Notes: generated by a model not told the origin, from the sequence alone. A stretch of 64,000 nt of DNA from Betaproteobacteria bacterium Ga0077526 (GCA_001464765.1 LNDV01000039.1:1-64000); one strand, 5' to 3'. Counted from the stretch's first letter, positions 51,818 to 60,687 are shown. A program made the numbers and translations.

Positions 51818-53017
51818 TTACCGGCGACGACGGCGGGCCACTGCGCCGAGGAGACCCAGCCCACCGAGCATCAGGGCATACGTGCCGGGCTCGGGAATGG
51901 CGGCAACGGCCGCCACACCCACGTCAGGGTGGTCGGTGAAGAAACCGTCCATCCCTGCTGCAAGATAGGCCCCGATCTCCCCTTCGAGATCGCCATAGGC
52001 GTTGGGGTCCGATCCTTCGCGGAAGTCGACCGGCAGGAACTGGTTCTCGCGGCGGAACGTCCAGCCATGGACCACGAGTCCCGCGGCGTGCGCGTTGCCG
52101 ATGAGGCTGGTCGGCGCACCGAGCGTACCGTCGGCGTTGCGCGGAATCATGAGATTCTTGTTGGCGCCCACCCCGTCAGCGTAGAGGGCGATCTCCGCGA
52201 GACCCGCTGCCGTCGCCATGTCGGCGTAGGTCCGCGTGTCGCCGGCCACCGTGAAGTCGTAGGGACGTCCTCCGCCGTTCAGGAGCTGGGCGATCGGAAT
52301 GTCGGTCATGTTGTTCAGGTCCTTCAGGTTCGCTACCTCGAAGGACTGAATGAACACGGGCGCCGAGGACGTGTTGCCGTAGTTCGCATGGAGAATCTGC
52401 GTGAGGGGCTCTTCCATCGACAGACCGATGCTGTCGAAGTACGTCGGGTGCTTGGTTTCGGGGTAGACGCCGATGGGACGTCCCAGCTCGGCGCTGCGCT
52501 GCTTCGCGAGATCGATCACCTCCTGAAGGGTCGGCACCTCGAACTGATCGTTATAGGCAGTATTGCCCGGGCGGATGCCGGGGATGCGCTCCCGCGCACG
52601 CAGCGTCTTCAGTTCCGCGAGCGTGAGGTCCTCGGTGAACCAGCCCGTCACGGTGACGCCGTCGATGATCTTCGTTGCCTTGCGATCGGCGAACTGCGCC
52701 AGCACGTGGATATTCGTCGTCGCGTCGATGACGGCGCCGGTCGTCTGATGGACGATCGCAAGGGCGTTCTCGTGCCGCGCGACGAGAACGCCGTCCTTCG
52801 TGCTGACCAGATCCGGCTCGATATAGTTGGCGCCCTGCGAAATCGCGAGGTCGTAGGCCGCAAGCGTGTGCTCCGGTCGGTAGCCGCTCGCGCCGCGATG
52901 GCCGATGACGATCGGGGCCTTCCCGTCGAGGGTGTCGTAAGCGCTCGCCTGTTCGGCGAACAGGGCGGACAGCATCGCGATCGAGGCGGCGATCGTGGAG
53001 ACGGCATGGATTCGCAT
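51818..53017 (-). CDS. Glycerophosphodiester phosphodiesterase with PEP-CTERM signal
   Basis: From ATG 53017 (AAGGAG upstream) the protein has 399 residues, with a signal peptide (IAASIAMLSALFAEQASA) and a GDPD TIM-barrel domain: IGHRGASGYRPEHTLAAYD holds the catalytic His and Arg, and YIEPDLVSTKDGVLVARHE holds the metal-binding acidic residues and second His. It ends in a PEP-CTERM signal (IPEPGTYALMLGGLGLLGAV then six Arg-rich residues). It probably hydrolyses glycerophosphodiesters outside the inner membrane while anchored or processed by an exosortase. GDPD enzymes with this sorting signal are uncommon but plausible for phosphate scavenging, matching phoD at 60.7 kb. Confidence 0.9.
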   Translation of the reverse strand: MRIHAVSTIAASIAMLSALFAEQASAYDTLDGKAPIVIGHRGASGYRPEHTLAAYDLAISQGANYIEPDLVSTKDGVLVARHENALAIVHQTTGAVIDATTNIHVLAQFADRKATKIIDGVTVTGWFTEDLTLAELKTLRARERIPGIRPGNTAYNDQFEVPTLQEVIDLAKQRSAELGRPIGVYPETKHPTYFDSIGLSMEEPLTQILHANYGNTSSAPVFIQSFEVANLKDLNNMTDIPIAQLLNGGGRPYDFTVAGDTRTYADMATAAGLAEIALYADGVGANKNLMIPRNADGTLGAPTSLIGNAHAAGLVVHGWTFRRENQFLPVDFREGSDPNAYGDLEGEIGAYLAAGMDGFFTDHPDVGVAAVAAIPEPGTYALMLGGLGLLGAVARRRRR

Positions 53018-53245
53018 GGTCACTCCTTCGTGTTGTGGTGGGATGGGCCGACTCGGGGAGCGTAGGCCACCGGGTTGACACGCCGACACGTCAGGAATGC
53101 ACTCGTCATGATCTCACCGGATCGTTCCCGGTGACGGATGCGCTACACAGCCCGGGCCAGGACACGCTGCCGTGATTCGCAGCTCTGGGGACGGTCCGGG
53201 AAGATCGCCAACGTCGCCCTGGCCGCCGGCTTCCGTCTGTCCCCG

Positions 53246-55528
53246 TCAGTCGACGAGCGTGATCGGTTCCATGGCGTCGCCGGGCGGGGCAATCCGCCCG
53301 ATCACCGCGGCGTGCAGGTAGCCGGACTCCCGCAGTCGGGCGATGCAGTACTGCGCGACGTCCGCCGGCACGCCGGCGAGCAGCCCGCCCGCCGTCTGCG
53401 GATCGAACAGGAGCGGGTACCGCGGATGGTCCGCAAACGCCGCCTGATTGCGCAGTGCGCGCCGCAGCCGCACGTTGGCGGGTTGCAGGGAACTCGTCAC
53501 CCCGCTGGCCACACAGTCCTCTGCGCCCTCCAGCACCGGCAGTGCCGACAGGGTCAGCTCCGCATCGACCCCGGACGCGCGGGTCATCTCCACGACATGG
53601 CCAAGCAGCCCGAAGCCCGTCACGTCGGTGCATCCGCGCGCGCCGTGCTCCCGGAGGATGCGCGCGGCGTCGCGGCTGGACTGTTCCATCGACACGAGGG
53701 CCGCATCGATCCAGCGGCCCTTCGCCAAGCCGCGGGGATGCGCCGCGAACAGCGTGCCGGTTCCGATCGGCTTGGTGAGGATCAGCGCGTCGCCGGCGAC
53801 GAGCCCGCCCTTGCGCATGGCCGCGTCGGGCCGGTCGTCCAGCAGTCCGTGCAGCGAGAACCCCAGCGCCAGTTCCGCACCCTCGCCCGTGTGCCCGCCC
53901 ACCAGCGCGCAGCCGGCGGCATCGAGCACGTCCACCGCACCGCGCATCATCTGGAACAGCACGTCTTCCACCTTCGACTCCAGCCCGGGCGGCACCGTCA
54001 CGATCGCCGCGGCGGTCTGGGGTTCGGCGCCCATCGCGAACAGATCGCCCAGCGCGTGGTTCGCCGCGATCCGCCCGAAACGATAGGAGTCGTCGATGAA
54101 GGCGCGGAAGAAATCGACGGTGTGCACCATCGCCTTCCCGGGGGGCACGCGCACCACCGCGGCATCGTCGGGCGAGTCCAGGCCCACCACGACATCGTCC
54201 CGATGCAGCGGTTGCAGGTTCGAGAGGGCGCGCGAGAGCACGGTGGCGCCCACCTTCGCACCGCACCCGCCGCAGCGCATGGCGAGCGCGGAGATCGCCT
54301 GCGTCGACTCCGCCTCCGTCAGGGCGACAGCAGGCGGCGCGGCGGGCGGCGCCTCGGCCATGACCGGGAACTCCGAAAAGCGGCGCATGAAACGCCGGTC
54401 GATCCCGTCCTTCCAGCGCCACACCCAGTCACCCGCGAAACCGATGGGCCCGCGCGAGGCCACCGCGTGACGTCCTCCCGTGCTGATCAGCGCGAGCCAG
54501 TGCCGCTGCGGACGATAGACACGAAGCGGTTCGCCCCGGACAGCACGCCGGAGGTTGTCGGCGAGCGGGATGCCCATGCGCACGGCGAACACACCGGCCT
54601 TCTCCAGCGGCCGCGAGCGCATCGACGCGATGTCTCCGGCGGCGAACACGCGTTCGTCGCTCACGCTGCGCAGGTGATCGTCCACGATCACGAATCCGTC
54701 GTCGTCGACCGCGAGGCCGGTGTCCCGCAGCCAGGACGCGCCGCCAGCCTGCGTGACCCAGACCACCTCGTCGACCGGGACGGTCTCGCCGCCGGCGGTC
54801 ACCACCCGGCCGTCGAGCACCTCGGCCACCTTCGCGGACGCGTGCAGCTGCACACCCCGCTCCGCGAGCACGCGGGCGAAGTGCCGCCGCACCCGCGCGT
54901 TGTGCGTCGGCAACACCTCGGCACTCGCGGCGAAGAGATGGAACCGGAGCCCGTCGGGGTCGCGTCCCCCGGCTTCGCGCTCGTGGCGCAGCCGCCACTG
55001 CATCGACAGAACGAGTTCCACGCCCCCCGCGCCACCGCCGACCACGGCGATGATCACGGGTCCCGGCCGGGATCGCACGCGATCGAGGAGCGCGAGCCAC
55101 CGGTCGTTGAACTGCTGGATGGGCTTCACCGGGATCGCGTGCGCCGAGGCTCCCGGCACACGGTGCATCTGCGGGGTGGAACCGATGTTGATGGAACACA
55201 CGTCGTAGGGTACCGGCGGGCGGTTCCGGCACAGCACGAGTCCCGTGGCGCGGTCGAGGCCGATGACCTCGTCGCGGAAGAAGCGCGCACCCGCGAACAC
55301 GGCGAGCCGCGACAGGTCGATGTGCACGTCGTCGAAGCCGTAATGCCCGGCGATGTAGCCGGGCAGCATTCCCGAGTAGGGCGTGTCGGTCGTGGTGCAG
55401 ATCACGGTGAGGCGTACACCGGGCTCGGGCCGCATGCCGAAGCGCCGCAGCACCCCGACGTGACTGTGCCCGCCGCCTACCAGCACGATGTCGCGCAGGA
55501 CCGGTGCAGCGCTACCCCCCATGCCCAT
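53246..55528 (-). CDS. senC: FAD/NAD(P) oxidoreductase fused to selenide, water dikinase (SenC/SelD)
   Basis: The 760-residue fusion starts at ATG 55528, overlapping the senB stop as TGATG with GGAGG upstream (a GTG at 55534 is an alternative). Residues about 8-380 form a pyridine-nucleotide-disulfide-type oxidoreductase with an FAD motif (IVLVGGGHSHVGVL), a second dinucleotide motif (IAVVGGGAGGVEL) and VFAAGDIAS. Residues about 410-760 are SelD: MRCGGCGAKVG carries the active-site Cys and Lys (Cys, not selenocysteine), followed by DDAAVVRVP, FGRIAANHALGDLFAMGA and TDVTGFGLLGHV. SelD makes selenophosphate from selenide and ATP. Next to senB and senA it would feed selenosugar synthesis. The oxidoreductase half may supply or handle reduced selenium, which is inference. 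Confidence 0.92.
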   Translation of the reverse strand: MGMGGSAAPVLRDIVLVGGGHSHVGVLRRFGMRPEPGVRLTVICTTTDTPYSGMLPGYIAGHYGFDDVHIDLSRLAVFAGARFFRDEVIGLDRATGLVLCRNRPPVPYDVCSINIGSTPQMHRVPGASAHAIPVKPIQQFNDRWLALLDRVRSRPGPVIIAVVGGGAGGVELVLSMQWRLRHEREAGGRDPDGLRFHLFAASAEVLPTHNARVRRHFARVLAERGVQLHASAKVAEVLDGRVVTAGGETVPVDEVVWVTQAGGASWLRDTGLAVDDDGFVIVDDHLRSVSDERVFAAGDIASMRSRPLEKAGVFAVRMGIPLADNLRRAVRGEPLRVYRPQRHWLALISTGGRHAVASRGPIGFAGDWVWRWKDGIDRRFMRRFSEFPVMAEAPPAAPPAVALTEAESTQAISALAMRCGGCGAKVGATVLSRALSNLQPLHRDDVVVGLDSPDDAAVVRVPPGKAMVHTVDFFRAFIDDSYRFGRIAANHALGDLFAMGAEPQTAAAIVTVPPGLESKVEDVLFQMMRGAVDVLDAAGCALVGGHTGEGAELALGFSLHGLLDDRPDAAMRKGGLVAGDALILTKPIGTGTLFAAHPRGLAKGRWIDAALVSMEQSSRDAARILREHGARGCTDVTGFGLLGHVVEMTRASGVDAELTLSALPVLEGAEDCVASGVTSSLQPANVRLRRALRNQAAFADHPRYPLLFDPQTAGGLLAGVPADVAQYCIARLRESGYLHAAVIGRIAPPGDAMEPITLVD

Positions 55529-56502
55529 CAGCACGCCTCCAGCCGCTGCAGTGCCGCGTGAAGTGCGCCGGACTCCGCCTGGGCGGAGAAGCGCGGTGCC
55601 CGTCGGTCACACTGTTCCCGCAAGCGGGCGAGCCATCCGCCCGGCGATGACGAACGCGCACGGCGCAGCGCGGCGACCAGCGCCGCTTCGTCGCCCACCG
55701 GGAAGTAACCCTCGTAGTCCGCGCCCAGCAGACCCACGTTGCCGTCGATGCGCGACGCGATCACGGGCGTACCGCTGCGGATCGCCTCGATCACCACATG
55801 CGCGCCGCCCTCCATCCGGCTGGCATGCACCAGCACATGAGCGCGCTGGATGCGGCGCCGCGTCGCCTCGTGGTCGAGCGCGCCGAGCCAGCGGTAGCCG
55901 GGTGAGCAGCGCATGGTCTCCCGCGCGGCCGCCGCGAGGTCTGGATCGAGCCCCGCACCGATGTGGTCGATGCGAATGGAGAGGTCGTTCCGCAAGAGCG
56001 CTGCCGCACGCAGCAGCGTCGCGGGATCCTTTTCTGCGCGGAGGTGCCCCACCATCACCGCCCGCAGAATCGAGGCAGGCTTCGCGACCGGCCGACGGGC
56101 CGAGGCCGATTGCAGCACCACGTGCGCCTTGTGCCTCACCGCCGCGGGAAGCGCATCCGGCGCGCACTCGTTGAGCACGACGAGCAGCCCCGCGAGGTCA
56201 AGAGAGCGCCGCGCCTGGGCGTCGGTGGCGATGTCCCGATAGAGATCGGTTCCGGTCAGCACCACGGCGAGCCCGCGCGAACCGCGGTGTTGGGCCCATG
56301 CGGTAATCGCCGCGGCGGAGCGTCGCGCGTGGAGCGCGAACATCATGGCATCCCGCCCCTCGTGCCCGTCTGGCCAGACGGACGTGACGCGAACAGGACG
56401 ATCGCCGCCGAGAAGCCGCCGCCAGCGCGACGCCGTGCGCCAGTTGCCGTTGTTGGCATCGGCCAGTGCCGGACTTACGATGACGATTCCCCGGTCCGAC
56501 AC
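55528..56502 (-). CDS. senB: Selenosugar synthase-like glycosyltransferase SenB
   Basis: The 324-residue GT-B enzyme starts at GTG 56502 (GGAG eight bases upstream). Its N-terminus IVIVSPALADANNGNWRTAS is characteristic of the SenB group, and the C-terminal GT4-type domain contains VHASRMEGGAHVVIEAIRSG and PVIASRIDGNVGLLG. SenB joins selenophosphate-derived selenium to an N-acetylhexosamine nucleotide sugar to make a selenosugar. It is coupled to the SelD fusion downstream and lies head to head with senA, with start codons 14 bp apart. An in-frame extension to 56586 would run through senA and is not used. Confidence 0.88.
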   Translation of the reverse strand: MSDRGIVIVSPALADANNGNWRTASRWRRLLGGDRPVRVTSVWPDGHEGRDAMMFALHARRSAAAITAWAQHRGSRGLAVVLTGTDLYRDIATDAQARRSLDLAGLLVVLNECAPDALPAAVRHKAHVVLQSASARRPVAKPASILRAVMVGHLRAEKDPATLLRAAALLRNDLSIRIDHIGAGLDPDLAAAARETMRCSPGYRWLGALDHEATRRRIQRAHVLVHASRMEGGAHVVIEAIRSGTPVIASRIDGNVGLLGADYEGYFPVGDEAALVAALRRARSSSPGGWLARLREQCDRRAPRFSAQAESGALHAALQRLEAC

Positions 56503-56516
56503 GAGTGTCTCCGCCC

Positions 56517-57689
56517 ATGATCCCGTTCGACACCGACTCCGAGGCCGAGTGCGCACGCACCGGCTCCGCCGCGGACCTGACCACACGCCTGCGGCGCACC
56601 CGGGCGCGCACGCTCGGGCTGTTCTCGGCGTGGCAGACCGCCCTCCCCGACCTGCGCGTGCCGATGCGCCCGGAACTCAACCCGCCCCTCTGGGAACTGG
56701 GCCACGTGGGCTGGTTCCAGGAATGGTGGCTTCGGCGCAATCCCGACCGCGATCTCGGTCTCGCCGGCAACCCGGACGCTCCTCGCGACCCGCCGCTCGT
56801 GCCGGGCGCGGACGCGCTGTTCGACTCCAGCCACGTTCCGCACGACTCGCGCTGGACGCTTCCCCTGCCGGGCGCCGCCAGTCTCCTCGACTATCTCGAC
56901 GTCGTGCTCGCCGACACGTGCGAGCGTCTGGCGCGCAGCGAAGCTACCCATGACGCGCTGTATTTCGCGCGCCTCGCGCTGTTCCATGAGGACATGCACA
57001 ACGAGGCCGCGGTCTACATGGCGCAGGGGCTGGACATCCCGATTCCCGCGGAATTCGCCGACGGCGGTGCGGATCGCCCGACGGCTGCGATCCCGCGCGG
57101 AGAGGCTGTCGTCGGCGCGTGCCTCTGGCACACCGGCACGGAGGCTCCGGGTTTTCGTTTCGACAACGAACTGGCGGATCACGCCGTGGCGCTCGACACC
57201 TTCCGCATCGACACCACCCCCGTGTCGTGGCGCGCCTACCTCGCCTTCGTCACGGACACCGGCGTGCCGCTGCCCCCGTTCGTGCGCGCGGGGGTCGGCG
57301 CATGGCAGCAGCGCCGGTTCGGCCGCTGGCAGGCCCTCGATTTCGACGCGCCCGCCGTTCACGTGAACTGGCACGACGCGCAGGCATTCTGCGCGTGGGC
57401 CGGCCGTCGGCTGCCCACCGAGTTCGAGTGGGAATGCGCCGCCCACACGGTGCCCGGATTCGGGTGGGGCGAGGTCTGGGAGTGGACCGCCTCGCCGTTT
57501 GAGCCCTATCCCGGCTTCACGCCTCATCCTTACCGTGACTACTCCGCGCCATGGTTTGGAACCCGCCGGGTGCTGCGCGGCGCCTCGCGGGCGACCGCGG
57601 CAGAGATGGCGCACCCGCGCTACCGCAATTTCTTCACGCCCGACCGGCGGGACATCCACGCGGGATTCCGGACCGTTGCCGTGGCGTGA
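56517..57689 (+). CDS. senA: Selenoneine synthase-like SenA (EgtB family non-haem iron enzyme)
   Basis: Read from ATG 56517 the protein has 390 residues; GTG 56505 is an alternative. It has an N-terminal DinB-like domain with the iron ligands His63 (LGHVGWFQEWW) and His157/His161 (LFHEDMHNE), and a C-terminal formylglycine-enzyme-like domain (IDTTPVSWRAYLAFV, VNWHDAQAFCAWAGRRLPTE, GEVWEWTASPF, GFRTVAV). EgtB enzymes join a sulfur donor to hercynine with O2. SenA does the same with a selenosugar. Its place beside senB and a SelD gene, rather than egtA/egtC, favours the selenium role. There is no clear ribosome site, and the senB ribosome site overlaps this ATG on the other strand. It converges with egtD. 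Confidence 0.88.
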   Translation: MIPFDTDSEAECARTGSAADLTTRLRRTRARTLGLFSAWQTALPDLRVPMRPELNPPLWELGHVGWFQEWWLRRNPDRDLGLAGNPDAPRDPPLVPGADALFDSSHVPHDSRWTLPLPGAASLLDYLDVVLADTCERLARSEATHDALYFARLALFHEDMHNEAAVYMAQGLDIPIPAEFADGGADRPTAAIPRGEAVVGACLWHTGTEAPGFRFDNELADHAVALDTFRIDTTPVSWRAYLAFVTDTGVPLPPFVRAGVGAWQQRRFGRWQALDFDAPAVHVNWHDAQAFCAWAGRRLPTEFEWECAAHTVPGFGWGEVWEWTASPFEPYPGFTPHPYRDYSAPWFGTRRVLRGASRATAAEMAHPRYRNFFTPDRRDIHAGFRTVAVA

Positions 57690-57703
57690 GGCCACGCCTG
57701 GCT

Positions 57704-58675
57704 TCACACGGGCGCCCAGGCCAGGGCGAATCTTGCCCCGGCATCGGTCCAGACACACGACCCCGCGAACCCCGCGGCCGCGAGCAGCTCCTCGAATCGC
57801 GGAACCGACCACTTGTACGAGTTCTCGGTGTGGATGCGTTCCCCGGCCGCGAAGGCGCGCCGGCCGCCAGGCCACGTGACCTCCACCGGCCGCACCGCTT
57901 CCAGATGCATCTCGATGCGGTGCTGCACCGGATCGTAGAACGCCACGTGCCGCCAGTCCTCGATCGCGAAGTCGGCGCCGAGCGAGCGGTTCACGCAGTG
58001 GAGCACGTTCCGGTTGAAGGCTGCCGTGACGCCGAGCGGATCGTCGTAGGCCGCCTCGAGCGTCGCGGCGTCCTTCTCCAGGTCCACGCCGATCAGCAAT
58101 CCGCTGCCGGGGGCGCCCCCGCAGGCGCGATGCACATCGCGTAGAAATTTCAGCGCGCCCTCGGGCGTGAAGTTGCCCAGACTCGATCCGGGATAGAACA
58201 GGAGCCGAGGCCGGCCAGCCGGCACCTCCAGCCCCTCGGGCCAGAGGAAAGCGCCCGAAAAGTCCATGCCCACCCCCCAGAGGTCGAGCGCGGGGTACTC
58301 CAGCTGCACGGCATCCAGGGCACGCCGCAGATGCCCGAGCGAGATATCGACTGCGACATAGCAGCAGGGCTCCACGCGATCGAACAGCCCGACCGCCTTG
58401 CGGCAATTGCCGGCACCGAGATCCACAAACACCGCGCCGCGCGGCAACGCGGCCGCGATCTCGTCGCCCGACGACGCGAGAATCTCCGCCTCGGCGCGGG
58501 TGAGGTAGTACTCGGGAAGTTCCGTGATGGCGTCGAACAGCCGCGACCCGAGCGCGTCATAGAAGAACTTGGGTGCGATCGACGCGGGCGTGGCCATCAG
58601 GCCGATCGCGAGTTCCTCGACAGGCGGCAGCCCGCCGTGACCGGGAAGATCGAGGAACCGCGGGACTTTCGGCAT
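57704..58675 (-). CDS. egtD: L-histidine N-alpha-methyltransferase EgtD
   Basis: The 323-residue enzyme (EgtD is usually about 320) makes hercynine, the trimethylated histidine used by EgtB/SenA. The family features are FFYDALGSRLFDAITELPEYYLTRAE near the N-terminus (first 20: FFYDALGSRLFDAITELPEY), SAM motif VDLGAGNCRK, LLFYPGSSLGNF, GVDLEKDAATLEAAYDDPLG, NRNVLHCVNRSLGADF and the terminal domain IHTENSYKWSV. I chose ATG 58675; an in-frame TTG at 58684 is possible. Its stop lies 14 bp from the senA stop on the other strand. Its presence means the hercynine precursor can be made from the same locus. Confidence 0.92.
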   Translation of the reverse strand: MPKVPRFLDLPGHGGLPPVEELAIGLMATPASIAPKFFYDALGSRLFDAITELPEYYLTRAEAEILASSGDEIAAALPRGAVFVDLGAGNCRKAVGLFDRVEPCCYVAVDISLGHLRRALDAVQLEYPALDLWGVGMDFSGAFLWPEGLEVPAGRPRLLFYPGSSLGNFTPEGALKFLRDVHRACGGAPGSGLLIGVDLEKDAATLEAAYDDPLGVTAAFNRNVLHCVNRSLGADFAIEDWRHVAFYDPVQHRIEMHLEAVRPVEVTWPGGRRAFAAGERIHTENSYKWSVPRFEELLAAAGFAGSCVWTDAGARFALAWAPV

Positions 58676-58778
58676 GACGGGCAAGTGGGATCACTCTCTG
58701 GGGCGGCGCGGGGAGTGTACCCCCGTACGCGGACTCCGGAACGGTGCGAAATCGCGCGGCGCGGACGTTGCGAGTGCC

Positions 58779-59558
58779 TCAGACCCCATGGAGGATCACG
58801 CCACCCGCTCGCGAGCGCCGGCCGCGGAGCGGCGACTCGTGTGGGACCCGGATGCTCAGGGTGACACCATCCCTGCTCGCGTCGGCGGACGATGGCGTGA
58901 ACACGATGCGGTGTGGCCCGACGTCGCATTCGATCCCGTCTCCACGCGCGCGGCACTCCGACCCCGTCAGACCCGCGAGAAACGACGCGAGACGGTGCGG
59001 TTCCCGCACGGCGATCGACACCTCGACGAGTTCCGTCGCGCCATTCGGGTGGCTCTGGTAGGCCGGCTTCCAGAAGTGCTCGGGGGCGTGCTGCAGACAG
59101 GTGAAGAACACCAGATCCGGCAGCAGCGGATGGGTGGTGAACGCCAGCGAGAAGGCGACCGTCGCCACGCTGCCGTCCGGCAGTGCGGCCTGGCGCTCGA
59201 AACGGAAAGGCTCGTAGGTGACGAGTCCCGCGGCGCGCCAGCGCAGGAGATCGGCGGCGCTGTCCGCGGTCTGCAGCGCCAGCATGGTGAAACCTTCCCG
59301 CTCCGCGAGGAACCGCGCGGCATGGCGTCCGAAACTGAACGGGCCCTCCGGAACCGTCGCGGGGTCGCGGGCGACGAGTTCCGGGCGATCGATGGTCAGC
59401 AGCTCGAGGAAGTTGCGGCCCTCGAACTGCGCCAGCCGATTCGCCGTGCCCCAGGGGTGCTGCGCGGTCGGGGTGAGCAGGAATCCCAGCGCCTCGAACT
59501 CCGCAGACAAGGCCCCGAGGTCGCGGGCAACGATGACGGCGTGATCGAGGCCTGCCAT
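58779..59558 (-). CDS. VOC/glyoxalase-like domain protein beside egtD
   Basis: The 259-residue protein has two glyoxalase-fold halves: the N-terminal LDHAVIVARDLGALSAEFEA with a LGF turn and EGRNFLELL, and a second half with TELVEVSIAVREPHRLASFL. It resembles the glyoxalase-like domain of PF13468. Possible metal ligands are His6 and Glu54. It starts 103 bp upstream of egtD on the same strand, so it is probably transcribed with it. No reaction can be assigned; handling of a reactive sulfur/selenium or sugar intermediate is one idea. Confidence 0.82.
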   Translation of the reverse strand: MAGLDHAVIVARDLGALSAEFEALGFLLTPTAQHPWGTANRLAQFEGRNFLELLTIDRPELVARDPATVPEGPFSFGRHAARFLAEREGFTMLALQTADSAADLLRWRAAGLVTYEPFRFERQAALPDGSVATVAFSLAFTTHPLLPDLVFFTCLQHAPEHFWKPAYQSHPNGATELVEVSIAVREPHRLASFLAGLTGSECRARGDGIECDVGPHRIVFTPSSADASRDGVTLSIRVPHESPLRGRRSRAGGVILHGV

Positions 59559-59879
59559 GGCGGTCTCCGAGAACGGAAACAGGAGTATTCGCGCAGGTAC
59601 GGCGGAAGGTCAATGCTTGCGCGCGCACATGTCGCGGAATCGCCGGTGTCGCTCCTCAGTTCCGTGTTCGGGGTGCCGGCGCAGCCGACACAGCCTTCGC
59701 GAAGGCGGGCCCGAGAATCGTGGCGGACTTCCGAGGCAACGCAGGACGCCTGTCGTCGTGTCACCGGTGAGCACGCTCGGCCGCGGGACAGCCGAACGAC
59801 ATGACGGAGCCACAACACGAATGCCGTGCCCCGCGCGGCCGCGCTCGATCCTCGGCCACGCGGGGCAACTACGCAGCGA
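59559..59879. other. Intergenic stretch between the sen/egtD cluster and a PEP-CTERM gene
   Basis: These 321 bp hold no convincing gene; several short open frames lack ribosome sites and family features. The right end contains the strong hairpin described separately. The left end must hold the promoter of the VOC-egtD unit, but no clear -35/-10 pair was recognised. Confidence 0.6.
59827..59867 (-). terminator. Strong GC-rich hairpin after a PEP-CTERM gene
   Basis: TGCCCCGCGCGGCCG and CGGCCACGCGGGGCA form a 15-bp stem with one mismatch around an 11-base loop, 13 bp past the stop of the minus-strand gene. There is no T-run, so termination efficiency is uncertain. Confidence 0.55.
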
Positions 59880-60467
59880 TCATCGGGCGCGGCGGCGGAG
59901 TGCGAGCAGCGCCAGACCGGCAAGAGTCAGTACCACGGGCGCGGGCTCCGGGATCGCAGCGGTCACCGTCAGCGTGAGCCGGTCACCCGCGGAAAGCGAG
60001 TCGAGGCCGATGGTCCAGTCCGCCGACGTCCCCGTGAGGAGAGCATCGCCAAGATAGGCCTGGGTCGTCATCGCCGGGGAGAACGCAATCCCCACGGAAC
60101 GGGCATCCGGCGCCGCAACCGTCGCGCTGCCGTCGTTGGACTCGACCGCACCAGCGGTCAGCGTGCCGCGGTCCAGCGCGACACGAAGAACGCCGAAGCC
60201 GTCACTCGACAGATTGTCGACAATGCCGTTGAAGCCGGCCGCCCCGCGCAGCACATCGCCGGCATCCAGTTCGAACACCAGCGATACCGTGCCGGGCGCC
60301 TGGAACGCGAAGTCCACGGCGACCAGTTCCGGGGTGCTGAACGAAGCGTCGATGGCGTTCCCGTTCAACATGGAGGACACCAGCGTGAGCGCCTGCGACG
60401 GGGAACTCATGGAGACTGCAGTGGCGGCGGCAAGCGACAGCAGTGAAGCGCGGGTAAGGGTAGTCAC
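59880..60467 (-). CDS. PEP-CTERM sorting domain protein
   Basis: The 195-residue exported protein has a signal peptide (LLSLAAATAVSMSSPSQA), a beta-rich body with cohesin-like hydrophobic strands (VAVDFAFQAPGTVSLVFELD, AGDRLTLTVTA) and a C-terminal PEP-CTERM signal (IPEPAPVVLTLAGLALLALR then RRAR). GTG 60467 has GGAG seven bases upstream. It diverges from phoD across 220 bp. The role is unknown. Confidence 0.85.
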   Translation of the reverse strand: MTTLTRASLLSLAAATAVSMSSPSQALTLVSSMLNGNAIDASFSTPELVAVDFAFQAPGTVSLVFELDAGDVLRGAAGFNGIVDNLSSDGFGVLRVALDRGTLTAGAVESNDGSATVAAPDARSVGIAFSPAMTTQAYLGDALLTGTSADWTIGLDSLSAGDRLTLTVTAAIPEPAPVVLTLAGLALLALRRRAR

Positions 60468-60687
60468 GGAAGTCTCCGGGAATCGGGTTGTCGGGGCAGC
60501 GTGCGGGCGACCGGTTCAATCCGGACTTTGCCGCGCCGCGTTTCGCGACCAGTGTAGAAAAGCGAAGTGACACGCCTGCCGCGGGCTCGTGGTGCGATCG
60601 GCACATGCGAGACCGCGGCGAGGTCATCGCCCTGACACCGCGCGGGCCGAGACTCCTGCCATCCGCAACGTCCCCGGAGCCCCGGAC

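Noticed and set aside
53246..55528. Selenocysteine at the SelD active site
   Set aside because: The position is encoded by a normal Cys codon in CGGCGAK; no in-frame UGA is needed.
56517..58675. Ergothioneine (egtBD) cluster
   Set aside because: EgtD and an EgtB-like protein alone would fit, but the adjacent SenB-type glycosyltransferase and SelD fusion, and the lack of egtA/egtC, make selenoneine the better reading.
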